A stretch of 33,613 nt of DNA from Staphylococcus intermedius NCTC 11048. Its GTDB lineage: Bacteria; Bacillota; Bacilli; Staphylococcales; Staphylococcaceae. The DNA lies in NCBI RefSeq assembly GCF_002902385.1, contig NZ_PPQH01000039.1, positions 1 through 33,613 on the forward strand, given 5' to 3'. Below the pieces are notes generated by a model, which was given only the letters and a program-made list of their open reading frames with translations, was not told the DNA's origin and searched no databases. The first letter of the stretch is position 1. Each line of letters begins with the position of its first letter. The position numbers and the translations under genes are program-made. Below, piece after piece: positions 9,747-19,199 of the stretch.

Positions 9747-10592
9747 ATGATTACACGAGAAAAACGCGAATGGTATTTAGAATATCAAATTAATGTGAAC
9801 CGTGCAGGGTTATTAGGTGATGTTTCGAGTTTATTAGGGATGATGGGGATTAATATTGGAACGATTAATGGGATTGATCAATCCATTCGTGCCTTTATTA
9901 TCAAATCAGATAGCGAAGAAAAAATTAAACGGTTTGAGACATTATTAGAGGAAATTGATGACATTTCATTAAGAGTCTTACGTGAACCTGAGTTGAAAGA
10001 TAGACTTGCAGTGAGACACGGACGATATGTCAAACAAGATGAACATGATAAAAAAATATTCCGTTTTGAAAGAGATGACTTAGGTTTACTGGTCGATTTT
10101 ATGGCAGAACTCTTTAAGGAAGAAGGCCATAAATTGATCGGTATTCGCGGGATGCCACGTGTTGGTAAAACGGAGTCCATTGTTGCAGGAAGCGTTTCTG
10201 CACACAAAAAATGGTTGTTCATTAGTTCGACGCTCATTAAGCAAACAGTGAGAAGTTCTTTGATTAAAGGCGAATATGATAAAGATCACGTATACATTAT
10301 TGATGGGGCAGTGACAGCGAGAGAAACGAATCCGAAACACCAGGAACTCGTGAAAGAAGTCATGACCTTGCCATCTGTTAAAGTGGTAGAACATCCAGAT
10401 TTATTTGTCGAAGCAAGTGACTATATTATGGATGATTTTGATTACATTATCGAATTGCGTGCTGAAGAAAACCAAGAAATTGAATATGAAGAAATGAAGA
10501 AGAAAACAGTCAAAAGTAAAAATAATTTAGATTTTGGTGATACTTTTGGCGGCTTTGGTGACGGTTTTGGTGATGGCTTCGGTTCATTGTAA
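9747..10592 (+). CDS. ymfK: YmfK-like protein: ACT-like domain plus P-loop-like motif
   Basis: A 281-residue protein of the DUF3388/YmfK family. Residues ~8-80 look like an ACT-type ligand domain (VNRAGLLGDVSSLLGMMGIN). Residues ~128-145 hold a Walker-A-like loop, GMPRVGKTE (135-143), in an otherwise short NTPase-like region. The C-terminal ~20 residues repeat Phe-Gly-Asp units (GFGDGFGDGFG). Start ATG 9747, behind AAGGGGG at 9734-9740; a TTG sits one codon earlier. Biochemical role not known to me. It lies between ymfI and the RodZ-like gene, as in Bacillus. Confidence 0.85.
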   Translation: MITREKREWYLEYQINVNRAGLLGDVSSLLGMMGINIGTINGIDQSIRAFIIKSDSEEKIKRFETLLEEIDDISLRVLREPELKDRLAVRHGRYVKQDEHDKKIFRFERDDLGLLVDFMAELFKEEGHKLIGIRGMPRVGKTESIVAGSVSAHKKWLFISSTLIKQTVRSSLIKGEYDKDHVYIIDGAVTARETNPKHQELVKEVMTLPSVKVVEHPDLFVEASDYIMDDFDYIIELRAEENQEIEYEEMKKKTVKSKNNLDFGDTFGGFGDGFGDGFGSL

Positions 10593-10611
10593 CGATGGGG
10601 GGGAATGACAG

Positions 10612-11007
10612 TTGCGGACCATTGGAGAAGTATTACAAAGCAAAAGAGAACGTTTAGGTATGACCCTAACTGAATTAGAAAAGAGAACACAAATTCAACG
10701 AGAGACGCTTATGGATATTGAACAAAATCGTTTTGATCAGTTTAAACATCCGAACCACATTCGTGGGTTTATTCAAAAATATGCACAGTCTGTCAATATT
10801 GATGGGCGTTTACTCATGGAGAAACATAATGAAGAATTACCTGCAGTCCAACGTCAAGCACATGTCATTTTAGAACAAATCGCACAGCAAAAAGCGGTGT
10901 TGAATTTTACACAAACAGATCAACAACCGAAAAAAGTAGCCATTTTAATAGGTTTATTGACAGGTGTCACAGCGGTACTTTGGGTGCTCATGACCCTTAT
11001 GTTATAA
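10612..11007 (+). CDS. ymfM: RodZ-like HTH membrane protein (YmfM)
   Basis: A 131-residue protein. Residues ~3-65 form a RodZ-type helix-turn-helix (IGEVLQSKRERLGMTLTELE, then IRGFIQKYAQ), and residues ~105-129 form one membrane helix. It lacks the extracytoplasmic domain of long RodZ proteins, ending after the helix. RodZ proteins link MreB to envelope growth; in a coccus without MreB the role is less clear. TTG 10612 is the start; its ribosome site is only a G run (10597-10603). Confidence 0.85.
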   Translation: MRTIGEVLQSKRERLGMTLTELEKRTQIQRETLMDIEQNRFDQFKHPNHIRGFIQKYAQSVNIDGRLLMEKHNEELPAVQRQAHVILEQIAQQKAVLNFTQTDQQPKKVAILIGLLTGVTAVLWVLMTLML

Positions 11008-11048
11008 TAAGAGCATCAGATATAGATTGAGTGAAAAGAGGAGCAAAC

Positions 11049-11633
11049 ATGAATATACCGAATCAGATTACCGTCTTTCGTGTTATTTTAATCCCTATTT
11101 TTATGTTATTTGCACTTGTAGATTTTGGAATGGGGCAAGTGACATTTTTGGGAGGACAACCGATTCGAATTGAATTTTTAATCAGTGGTATCATCTTTAT
11201 TTTGGCATCGCTAAGTGACTTTTTAGACGGTTATTTAGCACGCAAATGGCAAATCGTCACAAATATGGGCAAATTTTTAGACCCACTTGCTGACAAACTC
11301 CTTGTCTCTGCGGCATTGATTGTGCTCGTTGAACTTGGTTTAACGAATTCAGTCGTGGCAGTAATCATCATTGCACGTGAATTTGCAGTGACAGGATTAC
11401 GTTTATTGCAAATTGAACAAGGATTTGTGAGTGCTGCGGGTCAATTAGGAAAAATTAAAACGGCCGTGACGATGGTTGCATTGATTTTAATTTTATTAGG
11501 CGAACCATTCAGTCAATGGATCGGTTTCAGCTTAGGACAAGTATTACTATACATCGGTGTGTTTTTCACAGTGCTTTCTGGTATTGAGTACTTTTACAAA
11601 GGCCGTGACGTATTTTTACAAGACAAAAAATAA
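11049..11633 (+). CDS. pgsA: CDP-diacylglycerol-glycerol-3-phosphate phosphatidyltransferase
   Basis: A 194-residue integral membrane enzyme making phosphatidylglycerol phosphate, the committed step to phosphatidylglycerol. The CDP-alcohol phosphotransferase motif is complete: D57-x2-D60-G61-x2-A64-R65-x8-G74-x3-D78-x3-D82. Several hydrophobic segments cover the remainder. ATG 11049 follows AGAGGAG at 11037-11043; the GTG at 11031 would lie upstream of that site. It ends the ymfK-ymfM-pgsA unit. Confidence 0.96.
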   Translation: MNIPNQITVFRVILIPIFMLFALVDFGMGQVTFLGGQPIRIEFLISGIIFILASLSDFLDGYLARKWQIVTNMGKFLDPLADKLLVSAALIVLVELGLTNSVVAVIIIAREFAVTGLRLLQIEQGFVSAAGQLGKIKTAVTMVALILILLGEPFSQWIGFSLGQVLLYIGVFFTVLSGIEYFYKGRDVFLQDKK

Positions 11634-11718
11634 TTAGCGTACATATTTCAAAAATAATGGCAATACATGAATTATCCATGTTGCCTACAATATGACGTTT
11701 TTCAAAATTGCAAACTTG

Positions 11719-11750
11719 AATGGCTAGGGTCAGTATCCTAGTCATTTTTA
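11719..11750 (+). terminator. Terminator after pgsA
   Basis: ATGgCTAGG (11720-11728) pairs with CCTAGtCAT (11737-11745), one G-T pair, followed by TTTTTA. The remaining ~145 bases before cinA show no clear signal beyond a weak TAAAAT at 11842. Confidence 0.75.
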
Positions 11751-11895
11751 TTGGTTTTGGGGACAAATCTGATGTTTGATAAAATGATTACAGTAATTGA
11801 TTGGATGAACTTTATCTTTTTTATATTGTCATCTTCTAGGATAAAATAAGAGAGAACACTTCAATCAACGTGAATGATAGATAGGGGACGAAAAC

Positions 11896-13071
11896 ATGAA
11901 AGTATGTATTATCGCAGTGGGATCAGAACTGCTATTAGGCCAAATTGTGAATACGAATGCACAATTTGTATCGCAAAAATTTAACGAAGCGGGGCATCAT
12001 GTATTGGAACATATTGTCGTTGGGGATAATGCACAACGACTTGAAAATGTGACAAGACGTGCTTTACAACAATACGATGTGCTCGTATTTACAGGGGGAC
12101 TTGGTCCGACGAAAGATGATTTAACGAAACAAACCGTAGCAGATGTTTTAAATCAAAAGCTTGTTATGAACCAAGAAGCGATGGATTATATTGAACACTA
12201 TTTCAAACAACATGGTAAAGTGATGACACCGAACAATAAACAACAAGCGCTAGTGATTGAAGGGGCTGAAGTTTTGGCGAATAAAGTCGGTATGGCACCT
12301 GGTATTTATGTTCAACACGACAATCGACATATCGTGATGTTGCCGGGGCCTCCTAAAGAACTTCAGCCTATGGTCGTGAATGAATTGATGCCGTATTTCT
12401 CACAAGGTGGTCAAACAATTGAATCAGAAGTATTACGTTTTAGTGGTATGGGTGAATCTCAAGTTGAAACAGAACTTATGGACTTGATTGATGCGCAGTC
12501 AAATCCAACGATTGCGCCGTTAGCTGGTACGCATGAAGTGACCATTCGACTGACAGCAAGTGGAGAAAATACAGAAATGACGAAGCAGCGCATTGCACCG
12601 ATTAAAGAAGAGATATTGAAGCGCATCGGGTTGTATTATTATGGTTCAGATGACATGACACCAGAACGGGCCGTGTTAGCATTGCAACGACAAACATTTG
12701 CAGTGTATGATCAAGTGACAGATGGCTTATTACATGCACGTTTGAAACAAGAAGATACCAAACATTTACTAAAAGGGTATATGTTACATCACCCTCAATT
12801 TATAGATGACGCTCTTTCTATAAAAGGTCAGCTTTATACAGCAGCGTATTTTGTTCAAGCGCTTTATGAGAGTGAGCAATCCATCAGTCTGCTCTCAAAA
12901 AATAACACCGTTTATATTGGATTATTGAATGGCGATACGTTCCACATTAAAACGTTTCAAATGGCCCAAATGAGACATTTACAACGTGACAGAAGTCAAA
13001 ATTATATTTTAATTACGTGGTTAAATTGGCTAAAACATCTCGATAATCCTTCTATTATTGACAAAATATAA
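11896..13071 (+). CDS. cinA: CinA-family protein with degenerate C-terminal domain
   Basis: A 391-residue protein. Residues 1-170 are a MoaB/MogA-type (COG1058) domain with GSELLLGQ near the start, FTGGLGPTKDDLT, NNKQQA and LPGPPKE. The C-terminal domain (from ~255) corresponds to the PncC-type nicotinamide-mononucleotide deamidase fold, but the AES-[CL]-TGG active-site block is replaced by YDQVTDG, so deamidase activity is doubtful. As I recall, staphylococcal CinA proteins share this decay. It precedes recA by 138 bases with no terminator between, and cinA-recA co-transcription is known in Gram-positives. Ribosome site at 11883-11888 (AGGGGA). Confidence 0.93.
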   Translation: MKVCIIAVGSELLLGQIVNTNAQFVSQKFNEAGHHVLEHIVVGDNAQRLENVTRRALQQYDVLVFTGGLGPTKDDLTKQTVADVLNQKLVMNQEAMDYIEHYFKQHGKVMTPNNKQQALVIEGAEVLANKVGMAPGIYVQHDNRHIVMLPGPPKELQPMVVNELMPYFSQGGQTIESEVLRFSGMGESQVETELMDLIDAQSNPTIAPLAGTHEVTIRLTASGENTEMTKQRIAPIKEEILKRIGLYYYGSDDMTPERAVLALQRQTFAVYDQVTDGLLHARLKQEDTKHLLKGYMLHHPQFIDDALSIKGQLYTAAYFVQALYESEQSISLLSKNNTVYIGLLNGDTFHIKTFQMAQMRHLQRDRSQNYILITWLNWLKHLDNPSIIDKI

Positions 13072-13113
13072 GTACATGCGTTCTGTTTTGGTGAAACTGC
13101 ACTTCAAAAATAA

Positions 13114-13127
13114 CGAACAAACATTCG
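13114..13127 (+). promoter_or_regulatory. LexA (SOS) box upstream of recA
   Basis: CGAACAAACATTCG matches the Gram-positive LexA pattern CGAAC-N4-GTTCG except one base in the right arm (ATTCG). It lies nine bases upstream of the recA -35 box, so LexA should reduce recA expression until DNA damage. Confidence 0.85.
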
Positions 13128-13135
13128 CAAAACAC

Positions 13136-13164
13136 TTGTAATTTGATTTAATACCATGTATAGT
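13136..13164 (+). promoter_or_regulatory. recA promoter
   Basis: TTGTAA (13136-13141), 17 bases, TATAGT (13159-13164). Transcription would start near 13171, which excludes the in-frame ATG at 13156 as the recA start. Confidence 0.65.
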
Positions 13165-13209
13165 AGAATTAAATTAAAAGGAAATTTCGATCAAGTAGGG
13201 GGTCCTAAA

Positions 13210-14253
13210 TTGGATAATGAACGTCAAAAAGCGCTAGATACAGTAATTAAAAACATGGAAAAATCATTTGGTAAAGGTGCCGTAATGAAATTGGGCGAGA
13301 ATAAAGATCGCCGTGTTTCAAGTGTTTCAAGTGGTTCGGTAACGCTAGACCATGCATTAGGAGTTGGCGGCTATCCTAAAGGTCGTATCATCGAAGTTTA
13401 TGGCCCCGAAAGTTCTGGTAAAACAACAGTCGCTTTACATGCCATTGCTGAGGTGCAAAAAAATGGTGGGGTTGCTGCATTCATTGATGCCGAACACGCA
13501 CTCGATCCAGTATACGCCCAAGTATTAGGTGTAGATATAGATAACTTATACCTTTCACAACCAGACCACGGGGAGCAAGGACTTGAAATTGCAGAGGCCT
13601 TTGTCAGAAGTGGTGCAGTGGATATTATTATTATCGACTCAGTTGCAGCATTGACACCTAAAGCTGAGATTGAAGGTGAAATGGGAGATACGCACGTTGG
13701 TTTACAAGCGCGGTTAATGTCTCAAGCATTGCGTAAACTTTCAGCAGCCATTTCAAAATCAAAAACGACAGCAATCTTTATTAACCAAATTCGTGAAAAA
13801 GTAGGGGTTATGTTCGGTAACCCTGAAACAACGCCAGGCGGCCGTGCACTGAAATTCTACAGTTCAGTACGTTTAGAAGTCCGTCGTGCGGAACAATTGA
13901 AACAAGGTCAAGATATTGTAGGTAACCGTACTAAAATTAAAGTTGTTAAAAATAAAGTTGCACCACCATTCAAAGTAGCAGAAGTGGATATCATGTATGG
14001 TAAAGGGATTTCACGTGAAGGCGAATTAATTGATTTAGGTGTGCAATACGACATTGTAGATAAATCAGGTGCTTGGTATTCATATAATGGTGAACGTATG
14101 GGTCAAGGTAAAGAGAATGTCAAACAATTCTTACTTGAAAACCCTCAACTTGAGGATGAAATTGATCGCAAATTGCGAGAAAAGCTTGGCATTTATGATG
14201 GTGATGTTGAAGAACCTGAACAAGAAGAAACACAAACACTTTTTGATGAATAA
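13210..14253 (+). CDS. recA: Recombinase RecA
   Basis: The 347-residue strand-exchange ATPase and LexA co-protease. Walker A GPESSGKT is at 65-72; FIDAEHALD, the [19 protein letters not shown] block, the L2 loop region [20 protein letters not shown] and the acidic C-terminal tail are intact. TTG 13210 is the start, behind AGGGGG at about 13197-13202; this gives the same 347 residues as S. aureus RecA, and the upstream ATG at 13156 lies within the promoter. Regulated by the LexA box. Confidence 0.97.
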   Translation: MDNERQKALDTVIKNMEKSFGKGAVMKLGENKDRRVSSVSSGSVTLDHALGVGGYPKGRIIEVYGPESSGKTTVALHAIAEVQKNGGVAAFIDAEHALDPVYAQVLGVDIDNLYLSQPDHGEQGLEIAEAFVRSGAVDIIIIDSVAALTPKAEIEGEMGDTHVGLQARLMSQALRKLSAAISKSKTTAIFINQIREKVGVMFGNPETTPGGRALKFYSSVRLEVRRAEQLKQGQDIVGNRTKIKVVKNKVAPPFKVAEVDIMYGKGISREGELIDLGVQYDIVDKSGAWYSYNGERMGQGKENVKQFLLENPQLEDEIDRKLREKLGIYDGDVEEPEQEETQTLFDE

Positions 14254-14291
14254 TGTTAGATAACATACAGCTAAAAAGAAATTGATTCAAT

Positions 14292-14342
14292 AAAAAAGCG
14301 ATGTGTGCAGGATTTATCCATTCTGTACCGATCGCTTTTTAT
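14292..14342 (+). terminator. Terminator after recA
   Basis: AAAAAGCGAT (14293-14302) and ATCGCTTTTT (14331-14340) form the stem; inner GTGCAG/CTGTAC and GGAT/ATCC pairs extend it. Confidence 0.85.
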
Positions 14343-14396
14343 TTGTTATCGCAACAGAAACCTTGATTTTTCGTTGTTCAAAACGTACAATTGAAC

Positions 14397-14425
14397 TTGT
14401 ATGATTCTTATTTTATCCATATAAT
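14397..14425 (+). promoter_or_regulatory. rny promoter
   Basis: TTGTAT (14397-14402), 17 bases, TATAAT (14420-14425), about 54 bases before the GTG start. Confidence 0.7.
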
Positions 14426-14478
14426 CATATAGATTGATTAACATACAGAACGAAATCCTAGAAAAAGGAGGTGTTTGT

Positions 14479-16038
14479 GTGAATTTATTAAGCCTCTTAC
14501 TCATTTTGCTGGGTATCATTCTAGGAGTTGTTGTAGGGTATTTTATCGCCCAAAACTTGATTTACCAAAAGCAGTTGCAAGCTAAACAAACTGCGAAAGA
14601 TATTCTTGAACAAGCAAACAAAGAAGCAGAAAACCTTAAAAAAGAGAAATTAATCGAAGCGAAGGAAGAAAATCAAATTCTCCGAGAACGTGCTGAAAAC
14701 GAACTTAGAGAACGACGTACTGAGCTTCAAAGGCAAGAATCCCGACTTCTTCAAAAAGAGGAAAACTTGGAGCGTAAATCTGATCTTCTCGACAAGAAAG
14801 ATGAGATTTTAGAGCAAAAAGAATCTAAAATTGAAGAAAGACAACAACAAGTAGATGCAAAAGAGAGTAGTGTTCAATCAATAATAATGAAGCACGAACA
14901 AGAACTAGAACGCATCTCCGGTCTCACACAAGAAGAAGCACGTAAAGAACAATTATCACGTGTAGAAGATGAGTTGTCACAAGATATTGCAGTACTTGTT
15001 AAAGAAAAAGAAAATGAAGCAAAAGAAAAAGTAAACCAAAATGCTAAAGAGTTGCTCGCAACAGTTGTGCAACGTTTTGCTGCAGATCATACTTCTGAAT
15101 CAACAGTTTCAGTTGTAAACTTGCCTAATGATGAAATGAAAGGACGAATTATCGGTCGTGAAGGTCGTAACATTCGTACGCTAGAAACACTTACAGGTAT
15201 TGATTTAATTATTGATGATACGCCAGAAGCTGTTATTTTATCAGGTTTTGATCCGATTCGACGAGAAATTGCGAAAACAGCATTAATTAATCTCGTGTCA
15301 GATGGGCGTATTCATCCTGGACGCATAGAAGATATGGTTGAAAAATCAAGACGTGAGGTTGACGAAATTATTCGTGACGCTGGTGAACATGCAACTTTCG
15401 AATTGAATGTTCATAATATGCATCCAGATTTAATTAAAATATTAGGTCGTATGCATTATCGTACAAGTTACGGACAAAATGTATTGAAACATTCTATTGA
15501 AGTTGCGCACCTTTCAGGGATGCTTGCTGCAGAACTGAATGAAGATGTGACATTAGCGAAACGTGCAGGTTTATTACATGATATTGGTAAGGCGATTGAC
15601 CATGAAGTGGAAGGCAGTCACGTAGAAATCGGTGTAGAGTTAGCTAAAAAATATGGCGAACCTGAAACAGTGATTAATGCGATACATTCTCATCATGGTG
15701 ATGTGGAGCCAACCTCTATCATCTCAATTTTAGTTGCTGCAGCCGATGCATTATCTGCTGCAAGACCAGGGGCAAGAAAAGAAACATTAGAGAACTATAT
15801 TAAGCGTTTAGAGCGTTTAGAAGAAATCTCTGAGAATTATGAAGGTGTTGAAAAGGCCTTTGCAATTCAAGCAGGTCGAGAAATTCGTGTGATTGTAGAA
15901 CCTGAGACGATAGATGACTTAAAATCTCACCGTTTAGCGCGAGATATTAAAAATCAAATTGAAGGTGAACTGCAATATCCGGGTCATATCAAAGTGACAG
16001 TCGTTCGTGAGACGAGAGCAATTGAATATGCGAAATAA
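14479..16038 (+). CDS. rny: Ribonuclease Y
   Basis: A 519-residue membrane-anchored endoribonuclease that starts bulk mRNA decay (cvfA in S. aureus). Residues ~3-23 are the membrane helix, ~25-205 a long charged coiled coil, then a KH RNA-binding domain with [11 protein letters not shown] at 222-232, and an HD domain with H367-D368 ([12 protein letters not shown]) and the HSHHGD block. GTG 14479 follows AAAGGAGGT at 14464-14472 and gives the length of the S. aureus protein; the upstream ATG at 14434 precedes the ribosome site. Confidence 0.97.
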   Translation: MNLLSLLLILLGIILGVVVGYFIAQNLIYQKQLQAKQTAKDILEQANKEAENLKKEKLIEAKEENQILRERAENELRERRTELQRQESRLLQKEENLERKSDLLDKKDEILEQKESKIEERQQQVDAKESSVQSIIMKHEQELERISGLTQEEARKEQLSRVEDELSQDIAVLVKEKENEAKEKVNQNAKELLATVVQRFAADHTSESTVSVVNLPNDEMKGRIIGREGRNIRTLETLTGIDLIIDDTPEAVILSGFDPIRREIAKTALINLVSDGRIHPGRIEDMVEKSRREVDEIIRDAGEHATFELNVHNMHPDLIKILGRMHYRTSYGQNVLKHSIEVAHLSGMLAAELNEDVTLAKRAGLLHDIGKAIDHEVEGSHVEIGVELAKKYGEPETVINAIHSHHGDVEPTSIISILVAAADALSAARPGARKETLENYIKRLERLEEISENYEGVEKAFAIQAGREIRVIVEPETIDDLKSHRLARDIKNQIEGELQYPGHIKVTVVRETRAIEYAK

Positions 16039-16053
16039 TTGCGTATGAAAACG

Positions 16054-16100
16054 AAAAGCAAGTTTCTTTATTAAAGGGTATAAAGAAACTTGCTTTTTTA
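16054..16100 (+). terminator. Terminator after rny, possibly bidirectional
   Basis: AAGCAAGTTTCTTTA (16056-16070) pairs perfectly with TAAAGAAACTTGCTT (16081-16095), with T runs outward on both strands, so it can also stop the reverse-strand gene at 16231-16449. Confidence 0.9.
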
Positions 16101-16230
16101 TATTGTGTAAAAAATTGTTCAAATTGATTCACGTGCTTACATACAAGACACTTGCGTGATAAAGTTGAAAATATCCCGCAGAAATCAAGCTGTTAGTACC
16201 AATAAGAACGATTTTAATCATTTCGATGTT

Positions 16231-16449
16231 TTATCTAGAAAGATTTAATTCAGTCTCTTTCAATTCCTCCAATGCGCTTGCGGTATCATAGCAATTTGAA
16301 GAAATATTCGTGTAACGTTCTGCTAAACGATAGGCATGGATATACAAATCAATGCTTTCTTTCGCTATTTCTTCAGGCTCCTCCTTTTTTGACGGATTCG
16401 CACTGACTACAAGTTCTGCAAATTTTTCTGGATCAATATGAATTGACAT
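16231..16449 (-). CDS. Small hypothetical protein, 72 aa
   Basis: Not recognised. It starts MSIHIDPEKFAELV and is acidic, helical and soluble, with one Cys and no membrane segment. On the minus strand AGGAG lies 14 bases before ATG, longer than usual, so initiation may be weak or the start different. It is the only convincing reverse-strand gene here and lies between rny and the cadCA unit, where I would expect ymdB directly after rny. It may have arrived with the metal genes or be a local gene of this species group. Confidence 0.6.
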   Translation of the reverse strand: MSIHIDPEKFAELVVSANPSKKEEPEEIAKESIDLYIHAYRLAERYTNISSNCYDTASALEELKETELNLSR

Positions 16450-16563
16450 AAATTAATAAACAGCTCCTAGTTTTTTGTTTTAAACATGACTTATGAATGA
16501 TTTGCACCATAAGCCTTCCTAAATTTGCATTACCCTCTTCACTGTCAATTAATCATAATTTTT

Positions 16564-16607
16564 CATTCAAGCAAACACTTGAATATGATGCCAAAAGACG
16601 TTATAAT
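16564..16607 (+). promoter_or_regulatory. cadCA promoter with CadC-type operator over the -35 box
   Basis: TTGAAT (16579-16584), 17 bases, TATAAT (16602-16607). The dyad ATTCAAG (16565-16571) / CTTGAAT (16578-16584) with a 6-base spacer overlaps the -35 box and resembles the TCAAAT...ATTTGA core of known CadC operators. Bound repressor would block RNA polymerase until metal releases it. Confidence 0.75.
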
Positions 16608-16646
16608 TTTAATATAAAAATAATATATAAAAGGAATTGAGATGTA

Positions 16647-17027
16647 ATGACTCAAAAAATTGCAACTTGTGATACGTTTAGTATTGATGTTGAAGCTGTG
16701 CAACAATCAAAAGCCGAGATTGCTGCATCGAATATTGAGCTGGTCAGTCAAATGTTTAAAAGTATAGCCGACACGAATCGTTCCAAAATTGTGTTCGCAC
16801 TTTGTCATCATGACGAATTGTGTGTTTGTGACATTGCGGAAATTTTAAATATTACCGTAGCAAATGCATCTCACCATTTAAGGTCACTCTATAAAAACGG
16901 TATTGTAACTTACCGAAAATCGGGGAAGCGCGCATTTTATCGTTTGTATGATGAACATATTCGACAATTGATGATGATTTCTATTGAACATAAGAAAGAA
17001 GTGGATGAAGATGATTCAAAGTCGTAA
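16647..17027 (+). CDS. cadC: ArsR/SmtB-family metal-sensing repressor CadC
   Basis: A 126-residue winged-helix repressor close to plasmid CadC. The metal-box ELCVCDIAEIL carries C59 and C61, and the recognition helix is VANASHHLRSLYK. N-terminal C8 corresponds to CadC C7, but the position of CadC C11 is Ser (C8-D-T-F-S12). The dimer-interface zinc-site residues appear conserved as D102, H104, H115 and E118. It should release DNA on binding Cd, Pb or Zn. ATG 16647 follows AAAGGAATTGAG. The 3' end overlaps cadA by 17 bases, so the two are one transcript with coupled translation. Confidence 0.92.
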   Translation: MTQKIATCDTFSIDVEAVQQSKAEIAASNIELVSQMFKSIADTNRSKIVFALCHHDELCVCDIAEILNITVANASHHLRSLYKNGIVTYRKSGKRAFYRLYDEHIRQLMMISIEHKKEVDEDDSKS

Positions 17028-19188
17028 AACATACAAAATTGAAGGTCTATCATGCGCAAATTGTGCCGGAAAATTTGAGAGAAATGTGCAAAGGTTAGCC
17101 TCAGTTGAAGCGGCACAAGTGAATTTTGGTGCTTCAAAAATTTATGTGACGGGCAATCCTTCAGTTGAAGAGTTAGAAGGTGCAGGTGCTTTTGAGAACT
17201 TAAAGCTGACGTTGGATGAGCGTCAAAGGGATGTATCAAAGACTGAACAAAGTAATACGACACAACCGGCAACTTGGTTGGATAAAGCTAAACAATTTTA
17301 TAGTGCACATCAAGCGGTTTGTGTAGCGACATTGTTGATGGCCTTGGGTTATACTTCACATTTCATGAGTGGGGAAAATCATGTGATGACCATGTTACTC
17401 TTCGCTTGTTCGATTGTATTAAGTGGAAGCGGTTTGCTCATTCGTGGTGTGAAAAATTTAGTACACCTTGAATTCGATATGCATACTTTGATGACGATTG
17501 CGGTCATAGGTGGTGCGCTCATTGGTCAATGGGGTGAAGTGGCAGCGGTTGTCATTTTATTTGCGATCAGTGAAGCACTCGAAACATTTTCTATGGATAA
17601 AGCACGTCAGTCGATGCAATCTTTAATGGATATCGCGCCAGATGAAGCAACAGTGATACGTGCAGGTCAACATGTAAAAGTCCCCGTAGATGACATTGCT
17701 ATCGACGAAATATTATATATCAAGCCAGGACAAAAAATTGCGTTAGATGGTGTGGTCGTTGCAGGTCGCGCTGCAGTTAACGAAGCTGCTATTACAGGTG
17801 AGTCCATGCCAGTGGAAAAGGTGGAAGATGCCGAAGTATATGCAGGTACATTGAATGAAGATGGCGTCCTTGAAGTGCGCGTCACGAAAACCGCAGCACA
17901 TACAACATTAGCCAAAATGATTCAACTCGTTGAAGAAGCACAAGTGAACCAAGCGCCAGCACAAGCGTTTATTGAAAAATTTGCACGTTATTATACGCCT
18001 GCCATTATGATCATCGCGTTACTCGTTGCGTTGGTGCCACCTTTTATCTTAGGTCAATCCTTTTTAACGTGGGTGTATCAAGGTTTAGCCGTTCTCGTTG
18101 TAGGCTGTCCTTGCGCGTTAGTCATAGCCACTCCGATTTCTATCGTATCGAGTATTGGTAATGCTGCAAAAAATGGTGTGCTCATTAAAGGAGGCATTCA
18201 CCTTGAACAAATGAGTCGAATCCGGGCAGTCGCCTTTGATAAAACTGGAACTCTAACGATGGGTCAACCGGAAGTGACGACTGTTCAGACTTTAACAAAT
18301 GCGGGTGTAGACTCCGATTTGATTGGACAAATTGCAGCAATTGAAAGTCGTTCGGATCATCCGCTTGCACGGGCAATTGTTCGATATGCACAAACCCAAC
18401 AACATCATTTTGAACATTATGAAGTGACGGATTTTCATTCACAAACAGGTCAAGGTGTCACTGCAAACATTGAAGGGCGTCAATTCATTATTGGGCAACC
18501 ACAAATGTTTCAATTGACCCAACCTGCTATTTCAACGCAAATTCAGCAATTACAAGAACAAGGGCACACGGTTATACTTGTTTCTGTGGACGGTACGTTA
18601 TGCATGTTGATAGCGATGCGTGATGCTGTGCGTGAACAGTCTCAAAAAGCGATCAAAGCCCTCCGTGAACTTGGCATTCAACATACAGTGATGTTAACTG
18701 GCGACAATTCAAAAACAGCCCATGCGATTGCTCAAAAACTCAATATAACGGATGTTAAAGCGGATTTGATGCCAGTGGATAAATTAAATCAAATGGAACA
18801 GCTCAAACAGCAATACGGTACTGTTGCCATGGTCGGTGATGGCGTGAATGATGCCCCTGCATTGGCGAGTGCATCAGTTGGTATTGCGATGGGTGGTGCA
18901 AGTACAGATACTGCACTTGAAACCGCAGATATTGCGCTACTGAGTGACGATATGTCGAAACTACCTTTTACGTACCGTTTGAGTCAGAAAACGATGCGTA
19001 TCATTAAGGCGAATATCACGTTCGCTATTCTGATTAAATTGGTGGCGTTGTTACTTGTGATTCCAGGCTGGTTAACATTGTGGATTGCAGTGTTTTCTGA
19101 CATGGGTGCAACGTTGATTGTCGCTTTAAATGCGATTCGTTTATTGTATGTTAAAGCGAGTGATACAGAAGGAATGTCGCGTGAGTAA
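17011..19188 (+). CDS. cadA: Cadmium/zinc/lead-exporting P1B-type ATPase
   Basis: A 725-residue metal-efflux pump of the inner membrane. It has one N-terminal metal-binding domain with C15-A-N-C18, pairs of membrane helices from ~95, the TGES actuator loop (AAITGESMPVEK), the transmembrane C366-P-C368 motif that selects soft metals, phosphorylation site D410-K-T-G-T, an HPLA nucleotide-binding motif and GDGVNDAPAL. The last helices end with WIAVFSDMGATL. ATG 17011 gives an N-terminus aligning with plasmid CadA; an ATG two codons upstream and a TTG at 16984 are alternatives. Complete and undamaged. Confidence 0.94.
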   Translation: MIQSRKTYKIEGLSCANCAGKFERNVQRLASVEAAQVNFGASKIYVTGNPSVEELEGAGAFENLKLTLDERQRDVSKTEQSNTTQPATWLDKAKQFYSAHQAVCVATLLMALGYTSHFMSGENHVMTMLLFACSIVLSGSGLLIRGVKNLVHLEFDMHTLMTIAVIGGALIGQWGEVAAVVILFAISEALETFSMDKARQSMQSLMDIAPDEATVIRAGQHVKVPVDDIAIDEILYIKPGQKIALDGVVVAGRAAVNEAAITGESMPVEKVEDAEVYAGTLNEDGVLEVRVTKTAAHTTLAKMIQLVEEAQVNQAPAQAFIEKFARYYTPAIMIIALLVALVPPFILGQSFLTWVYQGLAVLVVGCPCALVIATPISIVSSIGNAAKNGVLIKGGIHLEQMSRIRAVAFDKTGTLTMGQPEVTTVQTLTNAGVDSDLIGQIAAIESRSDHPLARAIVRYAQTQQHHFEHYEVTDFHSQTGQGVTANIEGRQFIIGQPQMFQLTQPAISTQIQQLQEQGHTVILVSVDGTLCMLIAMRDAVREQSQKAIKALRELGIQHTVMLTGDNSKTAHAIAQKLNITDVKADLMPVDKLNQMEQLKQQYGTVAMVGDGVNDAPALASASVGIAMGGASTDTALETADIALLSDDMSKLPFTYRLSQKTMRIIKANITFAILIKLVALLLVIPGWLTLWIAVFSDMGATLIVALNAIRLLYVKASDTEGMSRE

Positions 19189-19199
19189 TGCAACTATAT

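Noticed and set aside
13156..13209. Upstream ATG extending recA by 18 residues
   Set aside because: It lies between the promoter boxes, before the expected transcription start, and the TTG at 13210 gives the family length with a proper ribosome site.
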